DNA of 64,000 bases from Nostoc sp. HK-01 (GCA_003990705.1 AP018318.1:5443001-5507000), one strand, 5' to 3'; counted from the first letter of the stretch, positions 37,323 through 47,691 are shown. Program-made: numbers and translations. Notes: generated by a model from the sequence alone, not told the origin.

Positions 37323-38852
37323 TTACAGTCTGCGCCAGCGACGGCCGTCTTGGTTTATCAACAATTCGGCTTCTGCGGGTTCCCAAGTACCGGCTTCGTA
37401 CTGAGGAATAATGGTTGGGTCTGTGGGTGCATCCCAAACGGAAAGCGCGGGGGTGACTATTTGCCAAGCTGCTTCCACTTCGTCAGCCCGTGTGAACAAT
37501 GTTTGGTCGCCCATCATACAATCTAAGAAGAGGCGATCGTAGGCATCAGAAGTACCGGAAATCCCGAAGGAACCGTAGCTAAAGTCCATATCTACGGAAC
37601 GGGTGCGGAATTCTGCCCCTGGCATTTTCACATCAAAGCGCAAAGAAATTCCTTCGTTGGGTTGAATCCGCATTGCCAGTACGTTGGCATTTCTTTGTTG
37701 GGCGGCGGACTGGAACATCCGTGAAGGAACATCGCGGAAATGAATCGAAATTTCGCTGACTTTTTTCGGCATCCGTTTGCCAGTCCGCAAATAGAAAGGT
37801 ACACCTTGCCAACGCCAGTTATCCACCATGAATTTCATGGCTACATAAGTGGGTGTACCAGACTTGGGATCAACACCTGGTTCTTCGTGATATCCTGGCA
37901 CTGGTTGTCCTTTCATCCAACCAGCACTGTATTGACCGCGAATGGCAGAACGGGACAAATTGTGGATATCTGCTAGGCGGGTAGCTTGAAGTACTTTAAC
38001 TTTTTCTGTGCGAATACTGTTAGCATCCATTGAGTTGGGTGCTTCCATTGCCGTCAAGCAGTAAAGTTGCATTAAGTGGTTTTGCAACATATCTCGGAGT
38101 GCGCCGGCTTTTTCATAGTAACCAGCCCGGTCTTCTACCCCTACGGTTTCAGCAACGGTAATTTGTACGTGGTCAACAAACTGACGGTTCCACAATGGTT
38201 CAAAAATTGCATTGGCAAAGCGGAACACGAGCAAGTTTTGAACGGTTTCTTTACCTAGGTAGTGGTCAATGCGATAGACTTGATTTTCTTTACAATACTT
38301 CTGCACAATCACGTTGAGGCTTTGAGCAGAAGCCAAGTCTCGACCAAAGGGTTTTTCAATTACTAGGCGGTGCTTTTCTGGATTGTCTAGCATTCCGCCT
38401 TCTCCTAGCTGCCTGATGGCTTCGGGGAAGAAGTTGGGAGCGACGGAAAGGTAGAACATACGGTTGCCGCGTGTTCCCCGTTTTTCGTCTAATTCACTGA
38501 GTAAGTTTTTCAGTTTTTGATAACTTTCAGGATTGTCTATGTCACCAGGACAGTAAAACAAACCTTGAGAGAAGTCTTGCCATAGTTCTTCGAGTTCGAC
38601 ACCACCGTGGGCTTCTTCCATGCCTTTACGCATTTGTTCACGGAAGTATTCATGAGTCCATTCCCGACGTGCCACACCAACAATCGTGATTTCTGGTGGA
38701 ACCCGCCGTTCTCGCCGTAGTTTGTATAATGCTGGAACTAGTTTGCGCCAGGTAAGATCACCAGAAGCGCCAAAGATAACTATAATTTGGGGTTCGGGCA
38801 TCCCTTGCTGTTGCAGACCAACGCGCAAGGGATTTTCTAGCAGACTGACCAT
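37323..38852 (-). CDS. zwf: Glucose-6-phosphate 1-dehydrogenase
   Basis: A 509-residue enzyme that oxidises glucose-6-phosphate and makes NADPH, the entry step of the oxidative pentose phosphate pathway. The NADP-binding site is [19 protein letters not shown], and the substrate-binding/catalytic motif RIDHYLGKE is intact. The length matches cyanobacterial Zwf. In Nostoc it is the main source of reductant in darkness and in heterocysts. It lies between tal and opcA on the same strand. Confidence 0.98.
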   Translation of the reverse strand: MVSLLENPLRVGLQQQGMPEPQIIVIFGASGDLTWRKLVPALYKLRRERRVPPEITIVGVARREWTHEYFREQMRKGMEEAHGGVELEELWQDFSQGLFYCPGDIDNPESYQKLKNLLSELDEKRGTRGNRMFYLSVAPNFFPEAIRQLGEGGMLDNPEKHRLVIEKPFGRDLASAQSLNVIVQKYCKENQVYRIDHYLGKETVQNLLVFRFANAIFEPLWNRQFVDHVQITVAETVGVEDRAGYYEKAGALRDMLQNHLMQLYCLTAMEAPNSMDANSIRTEKVKVLQATRLADIHNLSRSAIRGQYSAGWMKGQPVPGYHEEPGVDPKSGTPTYVAMKFMVDNWRWQGVPFYLRTGKRMPKKVSEISIHFRDVPSRMFQSAAQQRNANVLAMRIQPNEGISLRFDVKMPGAEFRTRSVDMDFSYGSFGISGTSDAYDRLFLDCMMGDQTLFTRADEVEAAWQIVTPALSVWDAPTDPTIIPQYEAGTWEPAEAELLINQDGRRWRRL

Positions 38853-38900
38853 AACAATTTTTGGATCTTGGAGTTGAGATTTGGATGGGTAGAAATTAAG

Positions 38901-38948
38901 AGTAAAAAGGTAAAAGACTATATTTCTTTTTACTTTTGCCTTTTTACT
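38901..38948. repeat. Inverted repeat between tal and zwf
   Basis: Arms agtaaaaaggtaaaag and cttttgcctttttact are inverted copies with one mismatch over 16 bases. The hairpin could be a partial terminator or mRNA processing site within the cluster. Confidence 0.5.
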
Positions 38949-38964
38949 TTTTACTTCTTAGACC

Positions 38965-40110
38965 CTACACAGGTGACAATAACTTGACTTTGTTTTCTAA
39001 AGAGTTCATCAAGGACTTGAAAGGTTGGACAAATTTATCAATACCTTCCACTAACAGTTCATCCATTACGGTATTGATATCAATGTTTATGTCTGGATCT
39101 TTCAAACTTTCGATGAGTTGATAAGCTTCATGAACTTTGGTTTCCACGCGATCGCCTACATCGCAGTGGTCGGCACAAGCTGCTATTGTCGAGGGTGGTA
39201 AGGTGTTAACGGTATCGTGGCCAATTAACTCATCAACATACATCACGTCGCTGTAGTTCGGGTCTTTGGTGCTGGTACTAGCCCAAAGTAACCGCTGTAC
39301 TTTTGCCCCTTTGGCTGCAAGGGCTTGCCATTGGTCGCTTTCAATAATTTTTTTGTATTCTTGATAAGCTATTTTGGCATTAGCGATCGCTACTTTGCCT
39401 TTTACGGCTCTGAGTTTGGCTTCTAGGTTAATATCATCAACGCCACGGTGCAATTTTGCATCGATTTTTGCGTCAATGTTACTATCAATGCGACTGAGGA
39501 AAAAGCTGGCGACAGAAGCAATTTTGCTAATGTCTTTTTCCTCTGCTAGGCGTTTTTCTAAGCCTCGAATATAAGCCCAAGCTGTATTAATGTAGCTTTG
39601 TACAGAAAATAACAAAGTAACATTGACGTTAATTCCGTCGGCGATTACTTGTTCTACGGCTGGTAAACCTGATTCTGTACCAGGAATTTTAATCATGATA
39701 TTTTCCCGGCCAATTTCTTGAAAATAACGGCGGGCTTCGTTGATGGTGGCTTGAGTATCATGAGCAATAGTTGGCGGTACTTCTATACTCACATAACCAT
39801 CAAGTCCATTCGAGGCTTCATATACAGGGCGCAGAATATCTGCCGCATTACGGATATCTGCGAAAACTAAAGATTCGTAAATTTTGTAGGTTGGTAATTT
39901 AGCGCGAACACCTGCTTCTATGTCCGCATCATAAATCGCATTGTTGGCGATCGCTTTCTCAAAAATGGCTGGGTTCGAGGTGATCCCGGAGATTCCTTGA
40001 TTTTCTACCAGGTTTTTCAATTCCCCTGATTGAATCATGTCTCGCGTCAAATTATCCATCCAGATACTTTGACCGTATTGTTGAATCTCCTGTAGATGAT
40101 TAGTCGCCAT
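38965..40110 (-). CDS. tal: Transaldolase
   Basis: A 381-residue transaldolase that moves a dihydroxyacetone unit between sugar phosphates in the non-oxidative pentose phosphate pathway. The Schiff-base Lys lies in MIKIPGTESGLPAVEQ, and the N-terminal WMDNLTRDMIQSGEL and ISGITSNPAIFEKAI segments are typical of the long (about 370-residue) bacterial Tal type. It lies between fbp and zwf, the order known from Nostoc. Confidence 0.97.
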   Translation of the reverse strand: MATNHLQEIQQYGQSIWMDNLTRDMIQSGELKNLVENQGISGITSNPAIFEKAIANNAIYDADIEAGVRAKLPTYKIYESLVFADIRNAADILRPVYEASNGLDGYVSIEVPPTIAHDTQATINEARRYFQEIGRENIMIKIPGTESGLPAVEQVIADGINVNVTLLFSVQSYINTAWAYIRGLEKRLAEEKDISKIASVASFFLSRIDSNIDAKIDAKLHRGVDDINLEAKLRAVKGKVAIANAKIAYQEYKKIIESDQWQALAAKGAKVQRLLWASTSTKDPNYSDVMYVDELIGHDTVNTLPPSTIAACADHCDVGDRVETKVHEAYQLIESLKDPDINIDINTVMDELLVEGIDKFVQPFKSLMNSLENKVKLLSPV

Positions 40111-40385
40111 AGCTTAGTTCCCTCCGTTTAATGATGTCTCCAAGTGAACTTGGCAATCCATCCTGTGATGGTGACTTTTGCATTTTGGCTTTGCCAATCA
40201 CTTATCGCATCGACCAGCTGAAATAATCTATCTCTACTTCATCCGCACTGTAGTAGTGATATTTTTTCTTCTTCATCCCAAGCAGACACTAGTAAAGCAA
40301 GATAAAAATAACTTCACAGTAAGAAACAGTTAAAAGTGAATGCTCAATGGTCAATAGTCAATAATTATTGGTAAATAAAATTTAT

Positions 40386-40413
40386 TTTTGACTTTTGACT
40401 TTTGACTTTTGAC
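40386..40413. repeat. Heptamer tandem repeat between fbp and tal
   Basis: Four perfect ttttgac heptamers lie just after the fbp stop in the 311-base gap between fbp and tal. Just upstream is aatggtcaatagtcaat, another common low-complexity Nostoc motif. The rest of the gap holds no gene. Confidence 0.75.
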
Positions 40414-40421
40414 TTTTAAAA

Positions 40422-41471
40422 CTAGTGACCGTTTTGAATAAAAGACTCAACTTTTGCCACAGACTCTTTACTACCAATAATCAAAGGTGTGCGTTGGTGA
40501 AGTTTTTTCGGCACCACATCTAAAATATCTACTAGTCCTGTGGTGGCGCGACCGCCTGCTTGCTCAATCAAAAAAGCTAGAGGAGCCGATTCATATAGTA
40601 AGCGTAATTTACCTTCTGGCTTTTGAATTGTACCTGGGTAGAGAAATACACCGCCTTGAACCAGAATTCTATGGATATCACTCACCATCGCTCCACTATA
40701 GCGAGCAGAGTAGCCCTCTGTACGATGAACGTACCGAACATATTCTCTAATTGACTCTTCCCACTGCCAGAAATTTCCTTCATTGACACTGTAAACAGAG
40801 CCATTATCAGGAATGCGAATATTTTCTTCAGTGAGGATAAACTCTCCCAAACTGGGATCAAGAGTAAATGAATGCACCCCTCTACCTATACTATAAACCA
40901 GCATAGTGCTTGGCCCATATAGTATGTAGCCAGCGGCAATTTGCTTACGTCCATTAGTAAGTAAATCGGTGGCTAAACCATCCGCGTCGTCTCCTTCTTG
41001 TTGGCGAATCGCAAAAATGGAACCCAAGCTGAGATTGGTATCGGTGTTAGAAGAACCATCTATTGGGTCATACAACAAGGTATAACGACCTATAGGACAG
41101 TTTTCTGGGATGTAATAAGGGTCGTCCATTTCCTCAGAAGCTAGGCGACAAACTAAGCCACTTTGCTTAAATACCGAGATAAAAACATCGTTGGCATAAA
41201 CATCCATCTTTTTGACGGATTCTCCTTGAACATTTACATCCCCGGTAAATCCGAGAACGCCTTCCATTAACCCTGCACGGCTAAGATGACGGGCAATTAA
41301 TTTACCTGCAAGGGCGATGCGATTCATCAGCGCACTTAAATCCTGAGCATCAGGAGAAAAGCTTTGAAGTTGCTGAAGAACATGACGGGATAAGGTTGTA
41401 CAATCACGATCTAAGCTTTTATCTGTATGATCGTCGATTGGCAACTCTAGAGATTCTGGCGCTTTAGCCAT
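40422..41471 (-). CDS. fbp: Class I fructose-1,6-bisphosphatase
   Basis: A 349-residue enzyme that hydrolyses fructose-1,6-bisphosphate in gluconeogenesis and the Calvin cycle. Metal-binding motif [17 protein letters not shown] is intact, and [22 protein letters not shown] carries the sugar-phosphate site. A GGGAGA ribosome binding site precedes the ATG. First gene of the fbp-tal-zwf-opcA cluster, so the main promoter should lie upstream of 41471. Confidence 0.97.
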   Translation of the reverse strand: MAKAPESLELPIDDHTDKSLDRDCTTLSRHVLQQLQSFSPDAQDLSALMNRIALAGKLIARHLSRAGLMEGVLGFTGDVNVQGESVKKMDVYANDVFISVFKQSGLVCRLASEEMDDPYYIPENCPIGRYTLLYDPIDGSSNTDTNLSLGSIFAIRQQEGDDADGLATDLLTNGRKQIAAGYILYGPSTMLVYSIGRGVHSFTLDPSLGEFILTEENIRIPDNGSVYSVNEGNFWQWEESIREYVRYVHRTEGYSARYSGAMVSDIHRILVQGGVFLYPGTIQKPEGKLRLLYESAPLAFLIEQAGGRATTGLVDILDVVPKKLHQRTPLIIGSKESVAKVESFIQNGH

Positions 41472-41738
41472 TTTTGCATTCTCCCTAGGGACTGGTTGAT
41501 AGTTAGGTTGGTAAAGTCATGGGTAGCAACTTATAGCTGCTGCTTCTATCTTAGAAAGGTAAGTTGATAACCTTGATGTGGCTTTAGATAAACTAAAGAA
41601 ATGGATAAGTTTTTGCTGAATTTACCAAGGCAGAAAAGTATCGTTGCCGATGGAAGCGTAGAAGTAAAATGGCTTGTTGTTAGATCTCACCCCAGATCTA
41701 CCTAAGCCCTAAAAAACCGACTGCTTGTGAGATTGGTC

Positions 41739-41814
41739 TGTAGCTCACAACAGCCGGGTATAGTTGCCTTCGATTGTTTAATACTTACAGCAATTTGTAA
41801 CTAAGTGAGCTACA
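41739..41814. other. Perfect 10-bp inverted repeat upstream of fbp
   Basis: The arms tgtagctcac (41739-41748) and gtgagctaca (41805-41814) are exact inverted copies separated by 56 bases, in the 465-base gap between the RNA-binding protein gene and fbp. They could close a leader hairpin, be part of a terminator, or be operator halves. Nothing else in the gap is recognised. Confidence 0.4.
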
Positions 41815-41936
41815 GAATCATCTTTAGCCTGGGGTACTGTTGGTTTTTAACTCCGCTAATTGTGCTGAGTTAACTTTAGCCAAGAAAATTCTTGCTTAAG
41901 AGTAAAACAATTTGCTATTATTGTCGTCCGTCTGAT

Positions 41937-42236
41937 TTAAATTTCTTGTTTTTTCGCCCAACCACCTCGCCGATTATCATCTCGTCGGTCATCCTCTCGT
42001 GGTTTTGCTTTGTTAACTCTGAGTTGCCGACCCATCCACTCAGCACCATCTAACTCAGTGATAGCGGCATCTTCTTGAGCGTCTTCTTCCATTTCCACAA
42101 AAGCAAAACCACGCATCCGCCCTGTTTCACGATCAGTAGGTAAGACAACTCTTTTGACCTCGCCATAGTCTGCAAATACTGCTTTTAAATCTGCTTCAGT
42201 AGCGCGGTAGGAGAGATTTCCAACGTAAATAGTCAT
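41937..42236 (-). CDS. RRM-type RNA-binding protein (Rbp)
   Basis: A 99-residue protein with one RRM: RNP2 is IYVGNLSY and RNP1 is RGFAFVEM. The C-terminal tail (RREDDRRDDNRRGGWAKKQEI in part) is short, charged and Gly/Arg-containing. Cyanobacterial Rbp proteins bind RNA, and several are induced by cold through long A/T-rich leaders. The 504-base gap upstream fits such a leader, though I cannot show it. Confidence 0.93.
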   Translation of the reverse strand: MTIYVGNLSYRATEADLKAVFADYGEVKRVVLPTDRETGRMRGFAFVEMEEDAQEDAAITELDGAEWMGRQLRVNKAKPREDDRRDDNRRGGWAKKQEI

Positions 42237-42661
42237 GTGGGATCACGTAATTGTCAACAAACAGCGATTAGTTCAGCGAAAAAACAGAGATCAACAAACT
42301 ACAAATCTTGCGTTGCCGCTTCTGATTTATTTTTATTGATGACGAACGTTGTGGCGCAGCAATCATAGTGCTGGCGTGACTTCAACTAAACTGTCCATAA
42401 GGCTGAACTTACGCTTACGCTCATATAATAACTGATTGTGACATTTTTCAAAGTATGGGATATTACAATCCCAAATAATACAAAATAAGCCAAACTTATA
42501 GATTTTTAAGATAAAAAGTTCATTGTGTTAATATAGCTAGTCTGATTGTTTCGCCAGCTTTTTTAGTAGTTTTTACTTAAAAAAGCAGTTATTTATACAT
42601 TGGGATTAGTAATCTTAAGATTAATATTAGATTTTTAAACTTTGCTAAAAGACAAAAATTT

Positions 42662-42703
42662 ACCTGCAACTTTGCTGAATCTGCCAGAGTAAGAGTTGCA
42701 GGT
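42662..42703 (-). terminator. Terminator after the 72-aa gene in the 42237-42740 gap
   Basis: A perfect 10-bp stem (acctgcaact / agttgcaggt) lies 37 bases after the stop of the small gene and is followed on the minus strand by a T-rich run. The other 400 bases of the gap are A/T-rich and probably hold the promoter and leader of the RNA-binding protein gene. Confidence 0.7.
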
Positions 42704-42740
42704 AAAAAGCGATTAATTTGATGGGAAATCAGCAGCAAAT

Positions 42741-42959
42741 TTATTCAATTGAAATTGTCTGCGGGCCTGTGGCTTTGCCATTGCTCACTTCGGTTGTGGA
42801 AGTGGGGTAGCTAGTGGTACCTCTTTGTTGATCTAGCCAACTTTTCACAGGATCATCTTTCAGATTAAGTCGCAGCACTCCAGAGAAAAAACCACCGAGA
42901 AATGAGACTGGGTGATGAGTTAACTCTTTAAATATTGGTGACAATTCATCAAGAAACAT
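42741..42959 (-). CDS. Small hypothetical protein (72 aa)
   Basis: A 72-residue protein with an excellent ribosome binding site (AGGAG, 8 bases before ATG) and a terminator of its own. The N-terminal half is amphipathic with a short hydrophobic part (HPVSFLGGFFSGVLRL), and the C-terminal third is Ser/Thr-rich and looks disordered. I recognise no family. The good signals make it a real gene. Confidence 0.7.
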   Translation of the reverse strand: MFLDELSPIFKELTHHPVSFLGGFFSGVLRLNLKDDPVKSWLDQQRGTTSYPTSTTEVSNGKATGPQTISIE

Positions 42960-43083
42960 GCAAAATCTCCTGGCAGTGCCATAAAAAATTATTACTTTTT
43001 TATCAATCGTAACGCGGGATTCAAAGTCAAAAGTAAAAAAGCAAAAGTCAAAATAAATCTTTTACCTTTTTACTTACTAGCTC

Positions 43084-46000
43084 CTAGTTAGGTTGTTGAT
43101 CTGGAAACATACACTTGTCAGAATCACAACCGCTGGGGCCTGCTTCTGTTAGTTCGCCGGAGTCATAGCGGCTGAGAACAGCACAGAAGTCATCGGTTTT
43201 GCGTCGTGTTAGCACTTCTTGAGATAAACGCTCATAAGTTGCTTTGTCTATTGGCTCAAATGGGAGACGGGGGAATGATTGTAAATCGTCAAATCGTGCT
43301 AATAGTGCGGCGGAAATGTAACCCTCATCATTTTGGATGGCTTCGTAAATTCGCTGTCCTAAAGGTTCAACTTCATCAGCCCGTAGTTCTAGGGTAGCGG
43401 ATGTGTTGTGTGTTACGTAATGGCGTTGAACTTGCATGACAAAATCAAATTGCGCTAAGACAGAAAACTTAGATACATCAATTTGATCGGCACCAGGTAC
43501 ATCAGCCCAAGGTACCGCGACAGGAATTTCCACCAACCATTCACTTACGCGGGGATCGAAGGGGTCGTTTAATAAGTTACCTTGTTCATCCTTATCAGCT
43601 TGGGAGGGAATGACATTATAGCCGTAGTCAATACAAGCTAAGGCTACTGGATCATTTTTGCGGAAAGTGATGCGGCGAATAAATCTTTGGGCTTTGGGTG
43701 GATGCCAACCAGAACTAGCGCCAGATAATAGAGCTTTAGTGCCGCTAGGTTGGACTGTAGTACAACGATTAGGACGTTTGAGATGATGGCGATCGCAATA
43801 ATCCCACACTGCCTTTTGTACTACTTCTCTCCAAAAGCTGAGATATTTTTCTTCTTGGTGTTTAAATGCTAACCCTTGGGGTGTTGCAGGTCTACCTTCT
43901 GCCCACCAGCGCAACCAGTCCACACCAAAAGTATGGACAAAGAAATCAAATAAGCCAGTAAAAGAAACCCCAACAATTGGGTCTAATTCCCGACTATATT
44001 GATAGCGCGGTTCCAAAAATTGATGATTTAAAAGTGTTGCTACAGATAACGCCCCAGCAGTGAAAGCTTCCTCTTGTTCTTTGTAATTAAATGGGTCAAT
44101 TTGATTGAGATGAATCTCTGAAAGATTACAGTGGAAGTTGCTACCAATAATTTCTCCACAATTGTGAGCTACAATCCCATTAGCATCAAACCGAGAAACC
44201 CCTGGTACAGTACAGTCATAAACAGCTTCAAAACCATCGGATAAAATTTGCTTGATTTTCACAGCAAATCTCTCACGGTTTAGTTTTCGTTTGTATCCAT
44301 ACAATAATTCTTGTAAACGTCTAGATTTTTGAGGCTCTTGAAATCCGACTATTTTCTGGAAAGCATAGATATTATCGTTGGAGATTACAAGCTCATGTTG
44401 TGCTTTACAAGAATATAATGCTAGTTCACGATTACTATCAGGAAGATAATGCTCCCTTTCAGGACGACGCTCTTGATAAATTGTTGAGATGATCCCCAAT
44501 CTTGCCAGCATCCGTTGCACAATCTTCAAAGATTCGAGATTACTTTGTGCCAGTCTGACGCTAACACCTTTTTGTTGATTACCTTGGACACTCCCATCAG
44601 CATCAAACAAACCACGCAAGAAACCACGATAAAATTCATAGCTGGCTTGCTCAATTTTTTCTGTTGGCATTTTGTGTTCTAAAGTAACACCATAATTTGC
44701 AGCTAATCGAGCCAAACCTGATGAGTTAATCACTCGATGTTTTAGCTGTTCATGGTAGCATCCAGAGTCTGTGCGATTGGAAAAATTGACAGCATTTTTG
44801 AGTAATGCAACTGCATATCTTCCCATTTCTTCTTGGCTATCTTGCCAATATCTTAGATAAGCTGTCTTTCCCCATTGTGTTGATGCAATGCTTCCATCAC
44901 CAATCAAATTACCAAGTAACCAACCCTCATCAAAAGTACCAAAACTATCCCAAGGCTGTATTTCACGATGATTATGAACCAAAATATAGTCACCAGGAGA
45001 TAAATCTTGAGCTTCTACCCACTCAGAGTATTGTTTTTTCTGAGTTTGAGCAGTTATCTTGAGAAGCTTATGATTGCCAGTTAAACGTAATTCATAGCCT
45101 TCTTGAGTCATAACTTTCAATATGGGTTTGACTCCAGTTAACCAAAAACCATCGGGTGTAGTACTAAACAATTCTCCGTTGATGTATACACTCAACTGTT
45201 TTCCTATCAAGTCTTTAACTTGTCGCGCCCCTTGTTCAGTGTGAACCCAAGTGTCAGCAGTAACGCAAGGGTTTAAACCAAAACGAGCCAAACGATGTTC
45301 TAATTCACTAGTATCTATTTCTGGGTAGCGTTGTTGCAACCAGTCTTTAGCGGTTCCCTGTTCATAAGCTTGCAAGAACTCTTTTTTCAATGCTTGGGTA
45401 GAAAGCAAATCAATGTTAGCTCTGGCTACAGCTTCACCAGCCCATTGAATTGCACCTTCGCCACTGTAATATTGTTTCTGAACAGCTGCGATCGATTCTT
45501 CTAATGTTGGCTTGCGATGAAACACTCTTGTATGATTCGCCATACGTAGAGAATCACGTTCAGGATCAATCCGCCAGTTACCGTTTTCGTCCTGCTGCCA
45601 GAGGTTATCTTTGGCTGTTGCACCTAGTTCATCGTCAGCAGTAAACTGACGCATCCCCGCGCTTCTTCGGATATTGCCAGCAACAATTGTTACAGCCGCT
45701 TCGTCAATTAATAAGCAGCACTCTACAGAATTTAATTGTCTGCCTAGAGCTTTATTTAAGATGTCAGCACAACGTTGATACAATCCTGGTAATTTGACAG
45801 GATTAGCAACGCCGCCAAAACCGTTGAGGGTTTCTCCGGCTTGACGAACATCGCTAATATCAACAAATACTGCTACATCATCTGTAAATCTTTCATCTGT
45901 GGAAAGTTCCAACAAAGTTTGATAAGATGCAACCCAACCTTCGCGGCTATCACCAACATGAATGGTAACGCTGTTGCCTTCTATATCGGTTTGTGTAAAT

Positions 46001-46488
46001 TCACGACGTAAGTTTTTCGGAGTGCTGCCAATTTCGCCTTTGACGGTGACATTGAGACGATTACGGATAGGAGGCAGTTGATTAATATACTGTGGTTCGA
46101 TGATGGCTCCTGTACCGCAGCCCATCATGGCCAAGTCCATCATTAAACCGAAGGCTTTCCAGTCTTGGAGATTGGTGGAGGTGCAATTGTAACCGCCAGA
46201 AAAGTTCTTGGGTTTATTTATCCAATCTGTACCGCCTACCCATAGCCAACGGCCACTAGGTAAAGCTTTGAGTTGGCGTTGTGTTTTTTCTAAAAGGGCA
46301 ATTTCTTGGGGGTTGAGTTTACCTAATTCGATTAAGCCTTGGATGGTGCGATCGCACACTTCATCGTAAGATTCTCTCAGCCCTACCCCAGTCCGGCGGC
46401 TGTAAGTCCTAAAAAATACAGGATTGGCTGCTGGCGCAGTTTCGGGAAATTTAACACCCTGACGTTTTCTTTCAAGCTCTCGAACCAT
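43084..46488 (-). CDS. nrdJ: Adenosylcobalamin-dependent (class II) ribonucleotide reductase with intein
   Basis: An 1134-residue precursor from the ATG at 46488 (a TTG two codons upstream is less likely). The enzyme reduces ribonucleoside triphosphates to deoxy forms using an adenosylcobalamin radical. Extein motifs: GGYNCTSTNLQDW at the start of the barrel, MGCGTGAIIEP, the active-site finger loop NPCGEIIGSNFHCNL, and a C-terminal Cys-rich tail (SGCDSDKCMF). The chain is interrupted exactly before the radical-bearing Cys by an intein (residues about 408-776); the spliced enzyme would be about 765 residues, the usual length. The intein's self-splicing is needed for function. Confidence 0.96.
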   Translation of the reverse strand: MVRELERKRQGVKFPETAPAANPVFFRTYSRRTGVGLRESYDEVCDRTIQGLIELGKLNPQEIALLEKTQRQLKALPSGRWLWVGGTDWINKPKNFSGGYNCTSTNLQDWKAFGLMMDLAMMGCGTGAIIEPQYINQLPPIRNRLNVTVKGEIGSTPKNLRREFTQTDIEGNSVTIHVGDSREGWVASYQTLLELSTDERFTDDVAVFVDISDVRQAGETLNGFGGVANPVKLPGLYQRCADILNKALGRQLNSVECCLLIDEAAVTIVAGNIRRSAGMRQFTADDELGATAKDNLWQQDENGNWRIDPERDSLRMANHTRVFHRKPTLEESIAAVQKQYYSGEGAIQWAGEAVARANIDLLSTQALKKEFLQAYEQGTAKDWLQQRYPEIDTSELEHRLARFGLNPCVTADTWVHTEQGARQVKDLIGKQLSVYINGELFSTTPDGFWLTGVKPILKVMTQEGYELRLTGNHKLLKITAQTQKKQYSEWVEAQDLSPGDYILVHNHREIQPWDSFGTFDEGWLLGNLIGDGSIASTQWGKTAYLRYWQDSQEEMGRYAVALLKNAVNFSNRTDSGCYHEQLKHRVINSSGLARLAANYGVTLEHKMPTEKIEQASYEFYRGFLRGLFDADGSVQGNQQKGVSVRLAQSNLESLKIVQRMLARLGIISTIYQERRPEREHYLPDSNRELALYSCKAQHELVISNDNIYAFQKIVGFQEPQKSRRLQELLYGYKRKLNRERFAVKIKQILSDGFEAVYDCTVPGVSRFDANGIVAHNCGEIIGSNFHCNLSEIHLNQIDPFNYKEQEEAFTAGALSVATLLNHQFLEPRYQYSRELDPIVGVSFTGLFDFFVHTFGVDWLRWWAEGRPATPQGLAFKHQEEKYLSFWREVVQKAVWDYCDRHHLKRPNRCTTVQPSGTKALLSGASSGWHPPKAQRFIRRITFRKNDPVALACIDYGYNVIPSQADKDEQGNLLNDPFDPRVSEWLVEIPVAVPWADVPGADQIDVSKFSVLAQFDFVMQVQRHYVTHNTSATLELRADEVEPLGQRIYEAIQNDEGYISAALLARFDDLQSFPRLPFEPIDKATYERLSQEVLTRRKTDDFCAVLSRYDSGELTEAGPSGCDSDKCMFPDQQPN
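44161..45267 (-). mobile_element. Intein with LAGLIDADG homing endonuclease in nrdJ
   Basis: The 369-residue intein begins with Cys (LNP|CVTADTW), has block B-like GNHKLLKI, and ends with VAHN|C, the classic Asn end with Cys as the +1 extein residue. Two LAGLIDADG motifs are visible (LLGNLIGDGS and FLRGLFDADGS) about 110 residues apart, so the homing endonuclease looks intact. Both motif acidic residues are present. It sits at the active-site Cys of the reductase, a known insertion site for cyanobacterial RIR inteins. Confidence 0.93.
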
Positions 46489-46612
46489 AATCAAGTCGTG
46501 TTGCTTTTGAACAGATTATGACTATACGCCAAGTAAGTTGAGGATAAAAGATTGCAAAATTTTCCACTTTGCGCTACTTCTGTAGCTGTACTCATTGCAA
46601 CGAAAGTATACA

Positions 46613-47194
46613 ATGTCTCTTGCTCCTTGGCGAGGTGCGATCGCTCACGCCCTACATCGCAACCGTAGTCTGGTTTATGCTCGTTACTTACAATTGGCTA
46701 CAATCCGTGCAGATCATCGCCCTGCTAATCGGACTGTTGTCTTTCGTGATTTTCTTCAAGATACAAATCAGCTAAAATTTATCACTGATACCCGTAGCGA
46801 TAAAATTGACCAAATAAAAAATCAATCTTGGGCGGAAGCTTGCTGGTATTTTCCCAATACGCGGGAACAGTTTCGCATTGCAGGGTGCTTGGCATTAGTA
46901 GATAGTCATGATGATTCTGGACTGCAATCAGCCCGCCTTGCTACTTGGCAAGCACTGAGCGATGCAGCACGGTTACAATTTGCTTGGCCTCATCCTGGTA
47001 AACCCAGGGATACAGCGCCAGCAGCTTTTACACCGCCAGCGCCCGATCCTTTGCAACCAGTGTCAAATTTTTGCTTACTGTTACTTGATCCAGTACAGGT
47101 TGATCACTTAGAGTTGCGGGGTGAACCACAAAATAGAAGGATTTATCGGCTTGGTGAAAATCAAGAATGGGGTTGTGAGGAAGTTAATCCTTGA
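46613..47194 (+). CDS. FMN-dependent PPOX-type flavoprotein (Npun_F5749-like)
   Basis: A 193-residue protein read from the ATG at 46613; a TTG six codons upstream is less likely. The segment YLQLATIRADHRPANRTVVFRDFL and LKFITDTRSDKIDQI follow the pyridoxamine 5'-phosphate oxidase-like split-barrel pattern, in which FMN binds at the RTVVFR region. The type resembles the cyanobacterial FMN-binding family named after Npun_F5749, close to PdxH but not shown to be PdxH. It is divergent from nrdJ. Confidence 0.82.
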   Translation: MSLAPWRGAIAHALHRNRSLVYARYLQLATIRADHRPANRTVVFRDFLQDTNQLKFITDTRSDKIDQIKNQSWAEACWYFPNTREQFRIAGCLALVDSHDDSGLQSARLATWQALSDAARLQFAWPHPGKPRDTAPAAFTPPAPDPLQPVSNFCLLLLDPVQVDHLELRGEPQNRRIYRLGENQEWGCEEVNP

Positions 47195-47250
47195 GAAGAG
47201 TTTACAGGTTACAGGTGATAGGCGATAGTCCAGTTTTAAATAGTTAGAAC

Positions 47251-47691
47251 TTACCATTTTTTATAGGGTAAGAATTTACCATTCATGGTGACTTTAACGC
47301 GATCGCCTTTGGGGTCTTCTACTTTTTCAATGTCCAAAGTAAAATCAATTGCACTCATAATCCCATCACCGAATTTTTCTTGAATAACTTCTTTGATGGG
47401 GAAACCGTAAACTTGCATGATTTCGTAAAAACGATAAATCAAGGGATCGGTAGGCACAACAGGGCCTAAGCCTTTTGTCGGATAGCTAATTAGTTCTGCA
47501 ACATCTTCGGAATCAAGCCCTAACACATCAGCCAGTTTTTGGGCTTCTTCCAAGGAAGCTGTAGCTTGACGATAAAATAAAGCAGCAATCCAGACTTCAT
47601 CGCGGTCTAAAATTTGTTCTAAGTCTGCAAAGCTTAATCCTTTAATTTTTTTTGCAGCAAGCAGCTTTTGAGTTAAGGCTGGAATTGACAT
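47251..47691 (-). CDS. cynS: Cyanate hydratase (cyanase)
   Basis: A 146-residue protein from the ATG at 47691; the frame is open 16 codons further but that part does not fit the family. Cyanase turns cyanate and bicarbonate into ammonia and CO2. The active-site residues Arg, Glu (YRFYE) and Ser (GIMSAIDF) are present, and the C-terminus GKFLPYKKW is typical. It acts as a soluble decamer. No cyanate transporter gene (cynABD) is adjacent. The 327-base gap to the hybrid kinase holds no gene. Confidence 0.95.
   Translation of the reverse strand: MSIPALTQKLLAAKKIKGLSFADLEQILDRDEVWIAALFYRQATASLEEAQKLADVLGLDSEDVAELISYPTKGLGPVVPTDPLIYRFYEIMQVYGFPIKEVIQEKFGDGIMSAIDFTLDIEKVEDPKGDRVKVTMNGKFLPYKKW

Noticed and set aside
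44805-45062. 85-codon frame opposite the nrdJ intein
   Set aside because: It is antisense to a certain coding region and has no recognisable features.
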